A stretch of 64,000 nucleotides of DNA from Mesorhizobium sp. L-2-11 (GCF_016756595.1 NZ_AP023257.1:1752001-1816000), one strand, 5' to 3'; shown: positions 1 through 8,852, counted from the stretch's first letter. Translations and numbers: made by a program. The notes: a model not told the origin generated them from the letters alone.

Positions 1-714
1 GGCGATCGCTTCCGACACCACCTGCGTGGCGCGGGCCTCGGCCTCGGCTGAGCGTTCGCGCGCCTCGGCGTCGCGGAAGGCGGCTTCCTTGCGACCCTCG
101 GCTTCCAGGATCTGCGACTGCTTGAGGCCTTCGGCGTCGAGGATCTGCGCGCGCTTGTTGCGTTCGGCCATCATCTGGCGCCCCATCGATTCGACGAGAT
201 TGGCCGGTGGATTGATGTCCTTGATCTCGACGCGGGTGATCTTGATGCCCCAGGGATGCGCCGCCTCGTCGACGACGCGCAGCAGGCGTTCGTTGATGGC
301 GTCGCGGTTCGACAAAAGCTCGTCGAGATCCATCGAGCCCATCACGGTGCGGATGTTGGTCATCGTCAGGTTGAGGATGGCGTTCTCCAGCCCGGCGACC
401 TGGTAGGCGGCCTGGGCGGCGTTGAGCACCTGGTAGAAGGCGACGCCGTCGACGGCGACGGTGGCGTTGTCGCGGGTGATGATCTCCTGGGTCGGGACGT
501 CGAGCACCTGCTCCATCATGTTCAATCTGGAGCCGATGCGGTCGATGAACGGCACGATGAGGTTGAGGCCGGGGCTCAATGTCTTGGTATAACGGCCAAA
601 GCGTTCGACGGTATAATTGTAGCCTTGCGGTATTGTCCGGATGCCTTTGAAAAGCACGAGCACGACAAGGGCGACAAGAACAAGAAGCGCGATATCGAAA
701 CCACTGAAATCCAT
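1..714 (-). CDS. SPFH/band 7 (stomatin-like) membrane protein, 3' end cut by window edge
   Basis: The first 238 codons of a stomatin/prohibitin-type protein are visible and the rest lies beyond base 1. One N-terminal hydrophobic segment (about residues 5-22, [15 protein letters not shown]) is followed by the SPFH start [15 protein letters not shown]. The typical core follows ([21 protein letters not shown]), then a charged Ala/Glu/Arg helix ending [14 protein letters not shown]. Proteins of this family oligomerise at the inner membrane and scaffold proteases or microdomains; QmcA/YbbK is the nearest well-known type. A neighbouring NfeD-type partner would be expected downstream but cannot be seen. 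Family assignment is firm and the specific role is unknown. Confidence 0.9.
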   Translation of the reverse strand, partial: MDFSGFDIALLVLVALVVLVLFKGIRTIPQGYNYTVERFGRYTKTLSPGLNLIVPFIDRIGSRLNMMEQVLDVPTQEIITRDNATVAVDGVAFYQVLNAAQAAYQVAGLENAILNLTMTNIRTVMGSMDLDELLSNRDAINERLLRVVDEAAHPWGIKITRVEIKDINPPANLVESMGRQMMAERNKRAQILDAEGLKQSQILEAEGRKEAAFRDAEARERSAEAEARATQVVSEAIA

Positions 715-865
715 TTGGCTCTCCCTCAGATGCCGGCCACGCAAATGTTTCAACGCGACCGACTTCACCAAACACTTAATTGTGTTTCAGGAACGTTACA
801 ATCAGGTGATAGTGGACTAACGGTGCATTGAAAGCCGGCTCGCGGCGTTCGATTGTACTTCCGCT

Positions 866-1930
866 TCAGATCCAGCCAGACAGTTCGCGCCGCACCATCG
901 CCTCGATCACCGCCATGCCCTCGGCACTGTCGTTGAGGCAGGGGATGTGCGCGAACTTCTCGCCGCCGGCATGATGAAAAGTCTCGGCCGCCTCCCTGCC
1001 GATCTCGTCCAGCGTCTCGATGCAGTCGACAGAAAAACCCGGGTTGACGATGGCGATCGATCTCACGCCTTCTGCGGGCAGTTTCTCGACCGTCTTGTCG
1101 GTGTAAGGCTGCAGCCATTCCTGCGCACCGAAGCGCGACTGGAACGTGGTGATCAGCTTCTTCTCGTCCCAGCCGAGCTTTTCACGCAGCAGCCGGGTCG
1201 TCTCCAGGCAATGCGCCTGATAGGGGTCGCCCTTGTCGGAATAGGGTTTTGGAATGCCGTGATAGGAGGCGATGATCATTTCCGGCTCGAAATCGAGGCT
1301 CGCCAGATGGCGCTCGATCGAACGGGCAAGCGCCTCGATATAGACCGGTTCGGCATAGTAGGGCGGCACGCTGCGGATCGCCGGGGCGCGGCGCATCTTC
1401 ATCAGCGCGCGAAACAGCTGGTCGTTGGCGGTCGCGGTGGTGGTCGCGGAATATTGCGGATAAAGCGGAAAAGTCAGAATGCGGTCGCAGCCTTGCGCGA
1501 CCAACCGTTTGGCGACGCTCTCAGTCGACGGATTGCCGTAACGCATGGCCCAGTCGACGGTGATGCCTGGCAGGTCGCGCAGCGCCTCGGTCAGCTTTTC
1601 GCTCTGAGCGCGGGTGTAGGTGCGTAGCGGCGACTCGTCACGCTGCCGGTTCCAGATCCTGGCATAGTTGGCGCCCGACTTCTTCGGCCGTGTGGTGAGA
1701 ACCAGCCCGTAGAGGATCGGGTACCAGATCGCCTTGTTGAGCTCGATGACGCGCGGATCGGACAGGAATTCCCTGAGATAGCGCCACATCGGCTTGAATT
1801 CCGTGCCGTCGGGCGTGCCGAGATTGACCAGCATGACTCCGATCCTGCCCGCCCCGACCGGCGGCTGTCCTGCCGGCAGCGGGCCGAGGACCTTCGCGGC
1901 CTTGGGATCGGCAGGGTTGGAAGGCGTCAT
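866..1930 (-). CDS. hemH: Ferrochelatase
   Basis: Inserts Fe2+ into protoporphyrin IX, the last step of protoheme synthesis, at the inner face of the membrane. The 354-residue product has the usual bacterial length. It shows the N-terminal VNLGTPDG segment (about residues 35-42) and the SYHGIP motif holding the catalytic His near residue 224. It also has the FPLYPQYS segment and a C-terminal CLNDSAEG stretch. The start at 1930 is chosen over an in-frame codon 69 bases upstream because GGAG sits about 8 bases before it and the upstream residues do not fit the family. It is transcribed alone; a strong terminator of the neighbouring nucleotidase gene lies upstream. Confidence 0.95.
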   Translation of the reverse strand: MTPSNPADPKAAKVLGPLPAGQPPVGAGRIGVMLVNLGTPDGTEFKPMWRYLREFLSDPRVIELNKAIWYPILYGLVLTTRPKKSGANYARIWNRQRDESPLRTYTRAQSEKLTEALRDLPGITVDWAMRYGNPSTESVAKRLVAQGCDRILTFPLYPQYSATTTATANDQLFRALMKMRRAPAIRSVPPYYAEPVYIEALARSIERHLASLDFEPEMIIASYHGIPKPYSDKGDPYQAHCLETTRLLREKLGWDEKKLITTFQSRFGAQEWLQPYTDKTVEKLPAEGVRSIAIVNPGFSVDCIETLDEIGREAAETFHHAGGEKFAHIPCLNDSAEGMAVIEAMVRRELSGWI

Positions 1931-2016
1931 AAGGGATCTCCGCACACCGCGCGAAACTAGCGATGCCGCGCCGGTTTTCAATGCAGCGTCTGGCCGCACC
2001 TTATCAGCGAAAGCAG

Positions 2017-2047
2017 AAAAACCCGCCCGGTTAGCCGGACGGGTTTT
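2017..2047 (-). terminator. Rho-independent terminator of the nucleotidase-LysM gene
   Basis: On the minus strand a 13-base stem (AAAACCCGTCCGG pairing with CCGGGCGGGTTTT, one G-U pair) encloses a 4-5 base loop and ends in TTTT. It lies 20 bases past the stop of the gene ending at 2067. The G-U pair becomes a C-A mismatch on the plus strand, so the minus strand is the functional orientation. Confidence 0.85.
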
Positions 2048-2066
2048 CCAACAATGACAGAAGAAT

Positions 2067-4151
2067 TCAGTTTGCGGCCGGGATGGTCAAGGTTGCGCCG
2101 ACGGGAAGGCGGCGCGGCTCGTAGTCCTTGTTGGCGTCGGAGATCATTTTCCACCTGGCGCCATCGCCATAGGCCTTTTCCGCCAAATCCCAATAGGTGT
2201 CGCCGGCAACGATCACATGGCTGCTTTCGGCCGGTGTTGCCTCGGCTGGTTTGGCCGGTTCCGCCGCAGGCGCCGGTGCCGCCTCGGCTGGCTTCGCCGG
2301 CTCGGCAGGTGCCGGCGTTGCCGGGGCGGGTTCCGCCGGCACGGCTGGCGGTGTCGTGGCAATATCGTCCGAACCGGCCGGCGGTTCGGGCATCGCCGGC
2401 TCCGCAGTCGCGGCTGGAGCCGTTTCAGCTGGTTTTGCCGGCTCGGCCGGAGCGGGAGCCTCGGCCGGCTTCGCCGGCTCCTGGGCCGGCTCCTGGGCCG
2501 ATTCCTGGGCCGTTTGCTGGGCCGATTCCGCCGCGGCGGCGGCCGTGATTTCGGTGATGCGGCCATCGAGCTTCGGCGTATAGGGCCGATTCGCGCCGAG
2601 ATAATCGGCAACCACCTGTTCGAGGCCCGGACCGTAATCGTAGGCATTCTTGGCCTTGTCGGCGAACACCTTGTAGCCGTCGCCGCCCTGGCGGACATAG
2701 TTGTTGGTGGCGACCAGGTAGTCCTTGTCCGGATCGATCGGCGTCCACGCGCCGCCTTGCATGACCTGGACCGACTTGACGCGCCCGGCATTTGCGGCGG
2801 CCGATTTGTCGAATGAATACTTTAGGCCGGCAACCTGCGGGAAGCGTCCGGCGCCGTGCTCGATCTGGCTGAGACCGTTCTCGAGCCCGGCGATCAGATC
2901 CTTGCCGGAAATCTGGAAGGTCGCCACTGTGTTCTGGAACGGCAGCACGTTCAGCACTTCGCCCATGGTGACGGTGCCCTGGTCGATCGAAGCGCGCAGA
3001 CCGCCGCCATTCGTGATGACGATCTCGACACCCTGGTCCTTGACGCGGTCGAGGACGGCATCGGAGACAAGATTGCCCATCTCGCACTCGCGGGTGCGGC
3101 AGTTCTCACGGCTGCCGTCGATCGCCTTGGTGGTTTCGGCGACCTCCTGGTTCTTCAACGCCTCGATCGGCGCCCCGAGTTCCTTGATGCGGGCAAGCAC
3201 GGCGGGGTCCGGCGTGATCGATTTGTCGAGGTAGATCGGGTCGCCGCTGGCTTGCTTGACGACGCCGTTATCGTCGAACACGACCTTGAACTCGCCGAGA
3301 TATTTCGAATAGGACGCCGCCTGGACGACCGGCACCTTGTAGCCGCCCGGATTGTCGACCATGGTCGGGTAGGGGCCCTCGGCCTTGGGGTCGGTGTTGG
3401 ACAGCAGCGAATGGCTGTGGCCGCCAACCACTACGTCGACACCCGGAATCTTGGCGATGACGTCACGCTCGCGCTTGTAACCAATATGGGTGACTGCGAT
3501 GATCTTGTTGACGCCTTCTCCCTTCAGCCTCTCGACCTCTGATGTGATCGACTTGACGTCGTCCTCGATCGTGACGTTAGGTCCTGGCGAAGCGAGTTCC
3601 GGCGTGTCGTTGGTGACCGCGCCGACGACGCCGATCTTCTGGCCGCCGACCTCGATCACAACAGACGGCTTCACGCGGTCACCGAGCTTGGATTGCGCGT
3701 TGGCCTTCACATTGGCGCCGAGCACCGGAAACTTGATCATATCCAGGAACGGCGCCAAGGCCGCCTCGCCGTCGTCGAACTCGTGATTGCCGACCGCCAT
3801 GGCGTCGAATTTCATCTGGTTGAGGAATTCGCCTTCGGTCTTGCCCTTGTAGGTCGTGTAGAACAGCGAACCCTGGAAATTGTCGCCGGCGCTGAGCAGC
3901 AGCACGTTCTGGCCTTCCAGCTTCTTGCGCTCCTGGGAGATCGCCGTGATCAGCCGCGCCGCGCCGCCGGTGCACTCGCCCTTGGTCTCCTCTTCGGCCG
4001 AGCAGGTCGATTCATATTTGTTGTTGCTTTCGATGCGGCTGTGCCAGTCGTTGATGTGCAGGATGTTCAGCGTGTAGTCGGCAAGGGACACGCCGGTCGA
4101 CAGGCCGAGCGTAGACGCCGACAGGGCGGCGATGGCGGCGATCTTCTTCAT
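2067..4151 (-). CDS. Periplasmic 5'-nucleotidase / metallophosphatase with C-terminal LysM domain
   Basis: A 694-residue exported UshA-type enzyme that should dephosphorylate nucleotides outside the inner membrane. A signal peptide (residues 1-24, ending VSLA) precedes the metallophosphatase domain. Metal-binding motifs are INDWH (33-37), a GNHEFDD motif and GGHSHS. The 5'-nucleotidase C-terminal domain contains ITNGGGLRASI and a NYVRQGGDGY substrate-binding segment. A long Ala/Pro/Glu-rich linker follows and the protein ends in a LysM domain (about 50 residues, with AGDTYWDLAEKAYGDG). The start at MKKIAAIA is preferred to one 132 bases upstream because it begins a clean signal peptide and has GGGAG before it. 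LysM on a nucleotidase is uncommon and suggests attachment to peptidoglycan. Confidence 0.92.
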   Translation of the reverse strand: MKKIAAIAALSASTLGLSTGVSLADYTLNILHINDWHSRIESNNKYESTCSAEEETKGECTGGAARLITAISQERKKLEGQNVLLLSAGDNFQGSLFYTTYKGKTEGEFLNQMKFDAMAVGNHEFDDGEAALAPFLDMIKFPVLGANVKANAQSKLGDRVKPSVVIEVGGQKIGVVGAVTNDTPELASPGPNVTIEDDVKSITSEVERLKGEGVNKIIAVTHIGYKRERDVIAKIPGVDVVVGGHSHSLLSNTDPKAEGPYPTMVDNPGGYKVPVVQAASYSKYLGEFKVVFDDNGVVKQASGDPIYLDKSITPDPAVLARIKELGAPIEALKNQEVAETTKAIDGSRENCRTRECEMGNLVSDAVLDRVKDQGVEIVITNGGGLRASIDQGTVTMGEVLNVLPFQNTVATFQISGKDLIAGLENGLSQIEHGAGRFPQVAGLKYSFDKSAAANAGRVKSVQVMQGGAWTPIDPDKDYLVATNNYVRQGGDGYKVFADKAKNAYDYGPGLEQVVADYLGANRPYTPKLDGRITEITAAAAAESAQQTAQESAQEPAQEPAKPAEAPAPAEPAKPAETAPAATAEPAMPEPPAGSDDIATTPPAVPAEPAPATPAPAEPAKPAEAAPAPAAEPAKPAEATPAESSHVIVAGDTYWDLAEKAYGDGARWKMISDANKDYEPRRLPVGATLTIPAAN

Positions 4152-4263
4152 CTTCGTCTCCCGGATGACCTGTTTAACGCCATGCTCGACTGCCGGCTTT
4201 TCGCCCATGTTCACATCGCGTTTTAGCCGATGCAAGCGGAATCGGGACCAGCTTTGCCGGCGC

Positions 4264-4296
4264 AAAAAGGACGGCGGCCTCAAGCCTCCGTCCTTT
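4264..4296 (-). terminator. Rho-independent terminator of the Omp10-like gene
   Basis: On the minus strand a stem beginning AAAGGACGG and closing CCGTCCTTT, with a GGC/GCC extension and a TTGA loop, runs into TTTTT. It lies about 25 bases past the stop at 4320. Confidence 0.8.
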
Positions 4297-4319
4297 GCAA
4301 AAGCCGGTTCACTACTGGC

Positions 4320-4694
4320 TCAGGTGCGTCGCGTCAGCACAAAGTTCTGCCCGCTCACGCTGGTGCAATTAAGCTGCGAGGTGGAGATCAGCAAGCAGTT
4401 GAAGCTGATCGGCGTCTGGCGGATCAGCGAAGTGCCCTGGATTTGGACCGAGGTGCCGCCGGTCATGGCGTAGCTGCCGTCGGCAAGCTTCTGGCCGGTG
4501 TCGGTGGCGACGGTCTTGAAGCTGCCGCCGGCGAAGGTCGACAGGCCCGTGCCCTGGGCGTCGATCCATGAGCCTTCGACCGGACTCCGCGTGGCCAATG
4601 GCGGCCCGCCCGGGCCGGCTGTGGTACACGCCGCCAAGGCTGCAGCGGCCGCGACAATGCCGGCCGAAAGCAATTTGCGCGCAATCGTCATCAT
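4320..4694 (-). CDS. Omp10-like outer-membrane lipoprotein
   Basis: A 124-residue lipoprotein. The signal peptide ends in the lipobox LAAC with the lipidated Cys near residue 23. From recalled family sequence, the mature part matches Brucella Omp10: it has the same GSWID...G start, a TDTGQKLADG stretch (TDTNEKLAEG in Brucella), two Cys in FNC...LNC and a final LTRR. The family is an immunogenic outer-membrane lipoprotein of Rhizobiales with a small lipocalin-like barrel. Two adjacent ATG codons (4694 and 4691) are possible starts; both sit behind a strong GAGAGGAGAGG region. Assignment is by motif recall, not alignment. Confidence 0.85.
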   Translation of the reverse strand: MMTIARKLLSAGIVAAAAALAACTTAGPGGPPLATRSPVEGSWIDAQGTGLSTFAGGSFKTVATDTGQKLADGSYAMTGGTSVQIQGTSLIRQTPISFNCLLISTSQLNCTSVSGQNFVLTRRT

Positions 4695-4710
4695 CAAGAT
4701 CCTCTCCTCT

Positions 4711-4756
4711 CGCATTGGCCCGAAAATCGATGCGATTTTTCGGAAAGCACGATGCG
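4711..4756. repeat. 46-bp dispersed palindromic element, copy 1
   Basis: A 46-base imperfect palindrome bounded by CGCAT and ATGCG with a CCGAAAA/TTTTCGG core. Its reverse complement matches 22429-22474 over the whole length except for a short central block. It sits directly upstream of the Omp10-like gene. Confidence 0.75.
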
Positions 4757-4869
4757 TACACTCAAGGCGCCAGAGCATACTTTGTGCGTCCAGACGGATG
4801 CACGTTCGCTCCAGGCCGCCTTCCTTCAATCGCCCGATTTCCAGACGATTGCAAGGCAGTGAGATATTG

Positions 4870-4911
4870 CTATCGAACGAGGATGCTGCACTATCGAACG
4901 AGGATGTTGCG
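4870..4911. repeat. 21-bp tandem duplication spanning the stop codon of homospermidine synthase
   Basis: Two adjacent 21-base units (4870-4890 and 4891-4911) share CTATCGAACGAGGATG and nearly all of the following five bases. The right unit holds the last codons and TAG stop of the gene read on the minus strand. The left unit repeats them just past the stop. Confidence 0.85.
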
Positions 4912-6336
4912 GAATTGCCATGGGTCGTTTTCGTCGAGGTCTTCCGGGAACAGCCCAGGACGGTTGTCGAGCGGCGTCCAGTCGGTGTAGTAGCCCTTGA
5001 TCGGCCCGAGATAGGGCGACTGCACTTCCAGGCAGCGCCTGTAATCCATCTCGTCCGCCTCGACGATGCCGGCGTCGGGGTTTCCCAGCGCCCAGACCAT
5101 GCCCGCCAGCACTGCCGACGTGACCTGCATGCCGGTGGCGTTCTGATAAGGCGCCAGCTTGCGCGCCTCCGCCAGCGACAGCTGCGAGCCGTACCAATAG
5201 GCGTTCTTGTCGTGGCCGTAGAGCAGCACGCCGAGCTCGTCGACACCGTCGACGAGTTCGTTTTCATCGAGCACGTGATGCACCGGCTGGGCCTTGCCGG
5301 CGGCGCCGAACATCTCGTGCAGCGACAGCACGGCGTCGTTGCAGGGATGGTAGGCATAGTGACAGGTCGGGCGATATTGGACCTTGCCCTTCTTGCCGCG
5401 CAGGGTGAAGAAGTCGGCGATCGAGATCGACTCGTTGTGCGTCACCAGGAAGCCATATTGCGGGCCCGGCGTCGGGCACCAGCTGCGCACGCGCGTGTTG
5501 GCGCCCGGCTGCTCCAGATAGATTGCGGCCTTCGAGCCATGCTTGTGCTTCTTGCCGTTCTTCGGCATCCATTTCTCATGCGTGCCCCAGCCGAGCTCGG
5601 CTGGTTGCAGCCCTTCTGAGATGAAGCCTTCGACGGACCAGGTATTCCAGAACACGTTCATCGGCTTCGGCTTCTTGGTGCGCTGCGTGTCGCGCTCGGC
5701 GATGTGGATACCCTTGACGCCGGCCTTCTTCATCAGCCTGGCCCAGCCGTCGCGATCGTGCTGCGCGGGCTCCGAGAACTCGAGGCCAAGATCGGTGGCG
5801 AGGTTGACCAGCGCCTGCTTGACGAACCACGAGACCATGCCTGGGTTGGCGCCGCAGGTGGAGATTGCGGTCGCCCCGCCGGGGTGCGCGCGCTTTTCTT
5901 CGAGCATGGATTCGCGCAGCGCATAATTGGTGCGGCTGCCAGGGTCGGCCTTGGTGTCGAAATAGAAGCCGAGCCATGGCTCGACGACGGTGTCGATATA
6001 AAGCACACCTAGCTTGCGACAGAGCCGCATCAGATCCACCGAGCCGGTGTCGACCGACAGGTTGACGCAAAAGCCCTGGCCACCACCTTTGGTCAGCAGC
6101 GGCGTCAAAAGCTTCTTATAGTTCTTGCTGGTCACCGCATCCTGCATGAAGGTGATGTCGCGCTCGTCGAGCAGCTTGCGATCGGTATCGAGTGGGTCGA
6201 TGACCGTCATGCGCGACTTGTCGAATTTGAAATGGCGCTCGATCAGCGGCAGCGTTCCCCGTCCGATCGAGCCGAAGCCGATCATCACGACAGGGCCGGT
6301 GATCTCACCGTAAACGGGCCAGTTTTCATTCGCCAT
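4891..6336 (-). CDS. hss: Homospermidine synthase
   Basis: Makes sym-homospermidine from two putrescines using NAD+, the major polyamine route in rhizobia. The 481-residue product has the usual length. It has an N-terminal dinucleotide-binding loop (MIGFGSIGRGTLPLIERHF), a VNLSVDTGSVDLM segment, EPWLGFYFD and STCGANPGMVSWFV, all typical of the family. The start at MANENWPV is chosen because GAGGGAG precedes it and the 31 upstream in-frame residues are unlike the family. The last codons are tandemly duplicated past the stop. Ornithine decarboxylase, which would supply putrescine, is encoded at 37.3 kb. Confidence 0.95.
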   Translation of the reverse strand: MANENWPVYGEITGPVVMIGFGSIGRGTLPLIERHFKFDKSRMTVIDPLDTDRKLLDERDITFMQDAVTSKNYKKLLTPLLTKGGGQGFCVNLSVDTGSVDLMRLCRKLGVLYIDTVVEPWLGFYFDTKADPGSRTNYALRESMLEEKRAHPGGATAISTCGANPGMVSWFVKQALVNLATDLGLEFSEPAQHDRDGWARLMKKAGVKGIHIAERDTQRTKKPKPMNVFWNTWSVEGFISEGLQPAELGWGTHEKWMPKNGKKHKHGSKAAIYLEQPGANTRVRSWCPTPGPQYGFLVTHNESISIADFFTLRGKKGKVQYRPTCHYAYHPCNDAVLSLHEMFGAAGKAQPVHHVLDENELVDGVDELGVLLYGHDKNAYWYGSQLSLAEARKLAPYQNATGMQVTSAVLAGMVWALGNPDAGIVEADEMDYRRCLEVQSPYLGPIKGYYTDWTPLDNRPGLFPEDLDENDPWQFRNILVR

Positions 6337-6712
6337 TTTATCGATTACTCCCTCAAACAGGCTGAAAAGCAGGGCAGACAGACGCAAAGCGGAGCATTTT
6401 TTTGCCCGACCGCCACGCGCTACAACCACAGATCATTGTCATAAACCAGCGAAAAGCCGCGAGCTACGCCGCATTCGTCATGTGGTTAAGGAGGGGACGA
6501 CCAGCCGCTGACGGTCGGCCATCATTCCCCGTGATCGAGTTTGGCCCTTGTAGTCGAGTTGGGCGAAGTCGAGCGCAGCAATGGCGCGGCGAAAGATGCA
6601 GCGAGCACCAGCTCTCGTCGATGGTTCCCGATCTCGGTCACATTCCGGTGACACTCGGTAAGCGCAACAGCTTCGGTCGAGAGGCCGAACACCCTGCGGA
6701 TATCCAATCCAT
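6337..6712. other. 376-base interval without a recognised gene
   Basis: Separates homospermidine synthase from the small ORF at the end of the zur operon. A minus-strand reading frame crosses it but has no recognisable family, no good start and atypical composition. No clear terminator was found. It could hold the 3' untranslated end of the zinc operon and a promoter for hss. Confidence 0.4.
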
Positions 6713-6973
6713 TCACCCTCGCCGCAAATCGTGCGAGGTCACATCGGCGATTGCCTTGTTGACCCGGATCGTCTCGATTTTCTCGCCGGGACGCATTATG
6801 CCGATCACCGTTTCGATGTCGGGACAGCCATCTTTGCGGCATGCCAGCTCCGTGACGGACACGACGATATCGTCATCGAGCCCGCAAGTCCTGCGAACCC
6901 AGACCTTGATCAGTCTGGTCTTCTCCGGAAGGACAAGGCCGCGCGGGGCGAGTGGGTTCGCGAGACGGTTCAT
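6713..6973 (-). CDS. Small conserved-looking protein at the end of the zur-cobW operon
   Basis: An 86-residue protein of unknown function. It has a short basic N-terminus, a mixed beta/alpha pattern and the segment CRKDGCPDIETVI, whose two Cys could bind a metal, followed by a GIMRPGEKIETIRVNKA stretch. The ATG at 6973 is preferred to a GTG two codons earlier because GGGAG lies about 7 bases before it. It is the third gene on the minus strand after zur and cobW, 81 bases past cobW, so zinc-dependent control is likely by position. It has no recognised Pfam-type domain; the function is not guessed. Confidence 0.65.
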   Translation of the reverse strand: MNRLANPLAPRGLVLPEKTRLIKVWVRRTCGLDDDIVVSVTELACRKDGCPDIETVIGIMRPGEKIETIRVNKAIADVTSHDLRRG

Positions 6974-7054
6974 ATACACTCCCGTTCCGAAGACGAAGGC
7001 GCTCGGGCAGACTAATGGGATAAAGGACGCGCGCTGCCGTCGGCCTTGCCGAAC

Positions 7055-8059
7055 CTATGCATTCAGCGCCGCTAGGGAGTCCATTTCGACACGGCATTTG
7101 AGGAAGCCGTCTTCAATCAGGTCCTTAGGCAGGTTGCGGCCGATAAATACCAGGCGGCTGACGCGCTTCTCCCCCTCTTTCCAGGGGCGCTGGTGGTCGC
7201 CTTCGAGCAGCATGTGGACGGCCTGAACGACAAAGCGGTGTTCATCGCCCTTGAACGCCAGGATGCCTTTCATGCGCAGCATGTCGATGCCGAATTTCTG
7301 TGTGATCATCTGGATCCACGGCAAGAACTTGCGCGGATCGATCGAAGCTTCCGTGACGAGAGAGAAGCTGGTGACGTGATCGTCATGCACATGGGCGTGG
7401 GCCGCGTCGAGAAAGTCCGGCTCGACTTCGAGGACACGGTTCAGATCGAACGCGTCGCGATCCAGAACCTCGTCGAGTGGAACGACGCAACGTATGGAAT
7501 GCTTGATCGCAGCCGTCGGGTTGATCCTGCGAATGCGCGCCTCCACTGCCTTGAGTTCGGTCGGCGCCACCAGGTCGGTCTTGTTCAGTATGACGATATC
7601 GGCGAAGGCGAGTTGCTCCTGCGCCTCGTGCGCATGATCCAGTTCGCCGATGAGATGCTTGGCATCGGTGACGGTGATGATCGCGTCGAGTTTCGTCTTC
7701 TGCCTCACATCGTCGTCGACGAAGAAGGTCTGGGCGACGGGGGCGGGATCAGCAAGGCCGGTCGTCTCGATCAGAATGGCGTCGAAACGGTCTCTGCGCT
7801 GCATCAAGCTCTCAATGATACGGATCAGGTCGCCGCGCACCGTGCAGCAGATGCAGCCGTTGTTCATCTCGAAGACTTCTTCGTCGGTATCGACGATGAG
7901 GTCGTTGTCGATGCCAATCTCGCCAAACTCGTTGACGATCACGGCGTATCGCTTGCCGTGCTGTTCGGACAGGATGCGGTTGAGCAGCGTCGTCTTGCCG
8001 GCGCCAAGGTAACCGGTAAGAACTGTGACGGGCGTTTTCTGGGAGGCTTCAAGCGGCAT
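7055..8059 (-). CDS. CobW/COG0523-family GTPase, zinc-linked metallochaperone
   Basis: A 334-residue G3E GTPase. The P-loop GYLGAGKTT is at residues 16-24. The metal-binding CICC motif (Cys69, 71, 72) follows a Glu/Asp-rich strand, and NKTD is the guanine-specificity motif near residue 160. A His/Asp patch ([10 protein letters not shown]) precedes the C-terminal CobW domain. COG0523 proteins next to a Zur gene are generally zinc-responsive and deliver zinc to client proteins (ZNG1/ZagA type) rather than acting in cobalamin synthesis. It lies 87 bases downstream of zur on the same strand, with GGAGACG before the ATG. The exact client is unknown. Confidence 0.93.
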   Translation of the reverse strand: MPLEASQKTPVTVLTGYLGAGKTTLLNRILSEQHGKRYAVIVNEFGEIGIDNDLIVDTDEEVFEMNNGCICCTVRGDLIRIIESLMQRRDRFDAILIETTGLADPAPVAQTFFVDDDVRQKTKLDAIITVTDAKHLIGELDHAHEAQEQLAFADIVILNKTDLVAPTELKAVEARIRRINPTAAIKHSIRCVVPLDEVLDRDAFDLNRVLEVEPDFLDAAHAHVHDDHVTSFSLVTEASIDPRKFLPWIQMITQKFGIDMLRMKGILAFKGDEHRFVVQAVHMLLEGDHQRPWKEGEKRVSRLVFIGRNLPKDLIEDGFLKCRVEMDSLAALNA

Positions 8060-8146
8060 GGTCGTCTCCGAATGTTGGTTTGCGGATTTCAGCTGGGTCA
8101 GGCGCCAGCCAACTGGATCGCCCGTAAACGGAAGGCCGGCGTCTGT

Positions 8147-8527
8147 TCAATGCGCGCAAGCCTCGCATAGACCCGAAAGCTCCACCGTGGCCGAGTTGGT
8201 TTGGAAGCCCTGCCGTCGGGCAATCCGGCGCAGCACCCGCTCCAATGCCGGGTCATGAACTTCACTTGCCCGCCCGCAATTCGCGCAGATTGCAAAGGCG
8301 GCGCGCCCATGGGTGCCGCATTCGCTGTGGACGCAGAGCGCAAACGCGCTCAGGCTCTCGATCCGGTGAACCAGGCCCTGCTCGACGAGCCGACCCAAAG
8401 CGCGATAGATCTGTAGCGGTGAGCGGAGCCCTTGCTGGCGAAGAAGTCCAAGCAGTTCATAGGCCCCCATCGGCCTCTCGGAGCGCGCCAGGGCGTCGAG
8501 TACCAGTTGCTGGTTGCGTCCGGGCAT
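8147..8527 (-). CDS. zur: Fur-family zinc uptake regulator
   Basis: A 126-residue Fur-family repressor that would bind Zn2+ and shut off zinc uptake genes. It has a winged-helix N-terminal half with the recognition region SPLQIYRALGRLVEQG. An HSECGTHGRAAFAIC segment follows, and two CxxC pairs (CANC and CEAC) form the structural zinc site. The start at MPGRNQQL is used; an in-frame upstream ATG at 8578 would add 17 residues that are partly encoded by a 14-bp tandem duplication. It heads the minus-strand zinc operon and faces aztC across a region with two Zur-like boxes, which suggests autoregulation. Confidence 0.92.
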   Translation of the reverse strand: MPGRNQQLVLDALARSERPMGAYELLGLLRQQGLRSPLQIYRALGRLVEQGLVHRIESLSAFALCVHSECGTHGRAAFAICANCGRASEVHDPALERVLRRIARRQGFQTNSATVELSGLCEACAH

Positions 8528-8543
8528 CCGCTGTTCCCCCGTA

Positions 8544-8571
8544 TTCCAGGCAGTTTGTTCCAGGCAGTTTG
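8544..8571. repeat. 14-bp tandem duplication in the zur leader
   Basis: TTCCAGGCAGTTTG occurs twice, head to tail and exactly (8544-8557 and 8558-8571), between the zur start and the Zur-like boxes. Confidence 0.9.
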
Positions 8572-8590
8572 AGCACAATCGCCAGCGTCA

Positions 8591-8603
8591 GTAATAGTAT
8601 AAC
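8591..8603. promoter_or_regulatory. Putative Zur box 1 (zur/aztC divergent region)
   Basis: GTAATAGTATAAC differs by one base from the GTTATA-N-TATAAC pattern recalled for alphaproteobacterial Zur operators. It is 64 bases from the zur start, and aztC diverges on the other side. Confidence 0.65.
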
Positions 8604-8620
8604 ATTTTGAATTGACGAGC

Positions 8621-8633
8621 GTGATAACATAAC
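8621..8633. promoter_or_regulatory. Putative Zur box 2 (zur/aztC divergent region)
   Basis: GTGATAACATAAC differs by two bases from the same pattern and is followed by a further overlapping ATAAC half-site. It lies 30 bases (about three helical turns) from box 1, centre to centre. Confidence 0.55.
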
Positions 8634-8708
8634 ATAACGGATCGTCAAGAGCGGGGCTGACTTTGATGGCTCCCGCGGAGATGGATCGAATGGCTGCCCG
8701 TGTGATCT

Positions 8709-8738
8709 TTCAAGACCTGACGCTTCAAGACCTGACGC
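8709..8738. repeat. 15-bp tandem duplication in the aztC leader
   Basis: TTCAAGACCTGACGC occurs twice, head to tail and exactly (8709-8723 and 8724-8738). Confidence 0.9.
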
Positions 8739-8819
8739 TGGGCCACAACAGCGCGCCTCGATGGGGAACGGCCCGGCGATCATTGTCGGCGGGCACGAAC
8801 CACTTTGCCTTCTATTTCT

Positions 8820-8852
8820 GCCGGACGCGCGGCTGCTCGCCACGCGTCCGGC
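8820..8852 (+). promoter_or_regulatory. Hairpin in the aztC leader resembling the aztD terminator
   Basis: GCCGGACGCG (8820-8829) pairs perfectly with CGCGTCCGGC (8843-8852), 40 bases before the aztC start. The right arm and following GCATCT match part of the terminator after aztD (11193-11229), but no T-run follows. It may be an attenuator, an mRNA-stability hairpin or a relic terminator. Confidence 0.5.

Noticed and set aside
765..1118. Minus-strand reading frame overlapping the end of ferrochelatase
   Set aside because: Arg-rich out-of-frame shadow of hemH with no family resemblance.
6522..6842. Minus-strand 106-residue frame between hss and the small zinc-operon ORF
   Set aside because: Overlaps the better-supported 86-residue ORF, has Arg/Ser-rich random composition and no ribosome-binding site.
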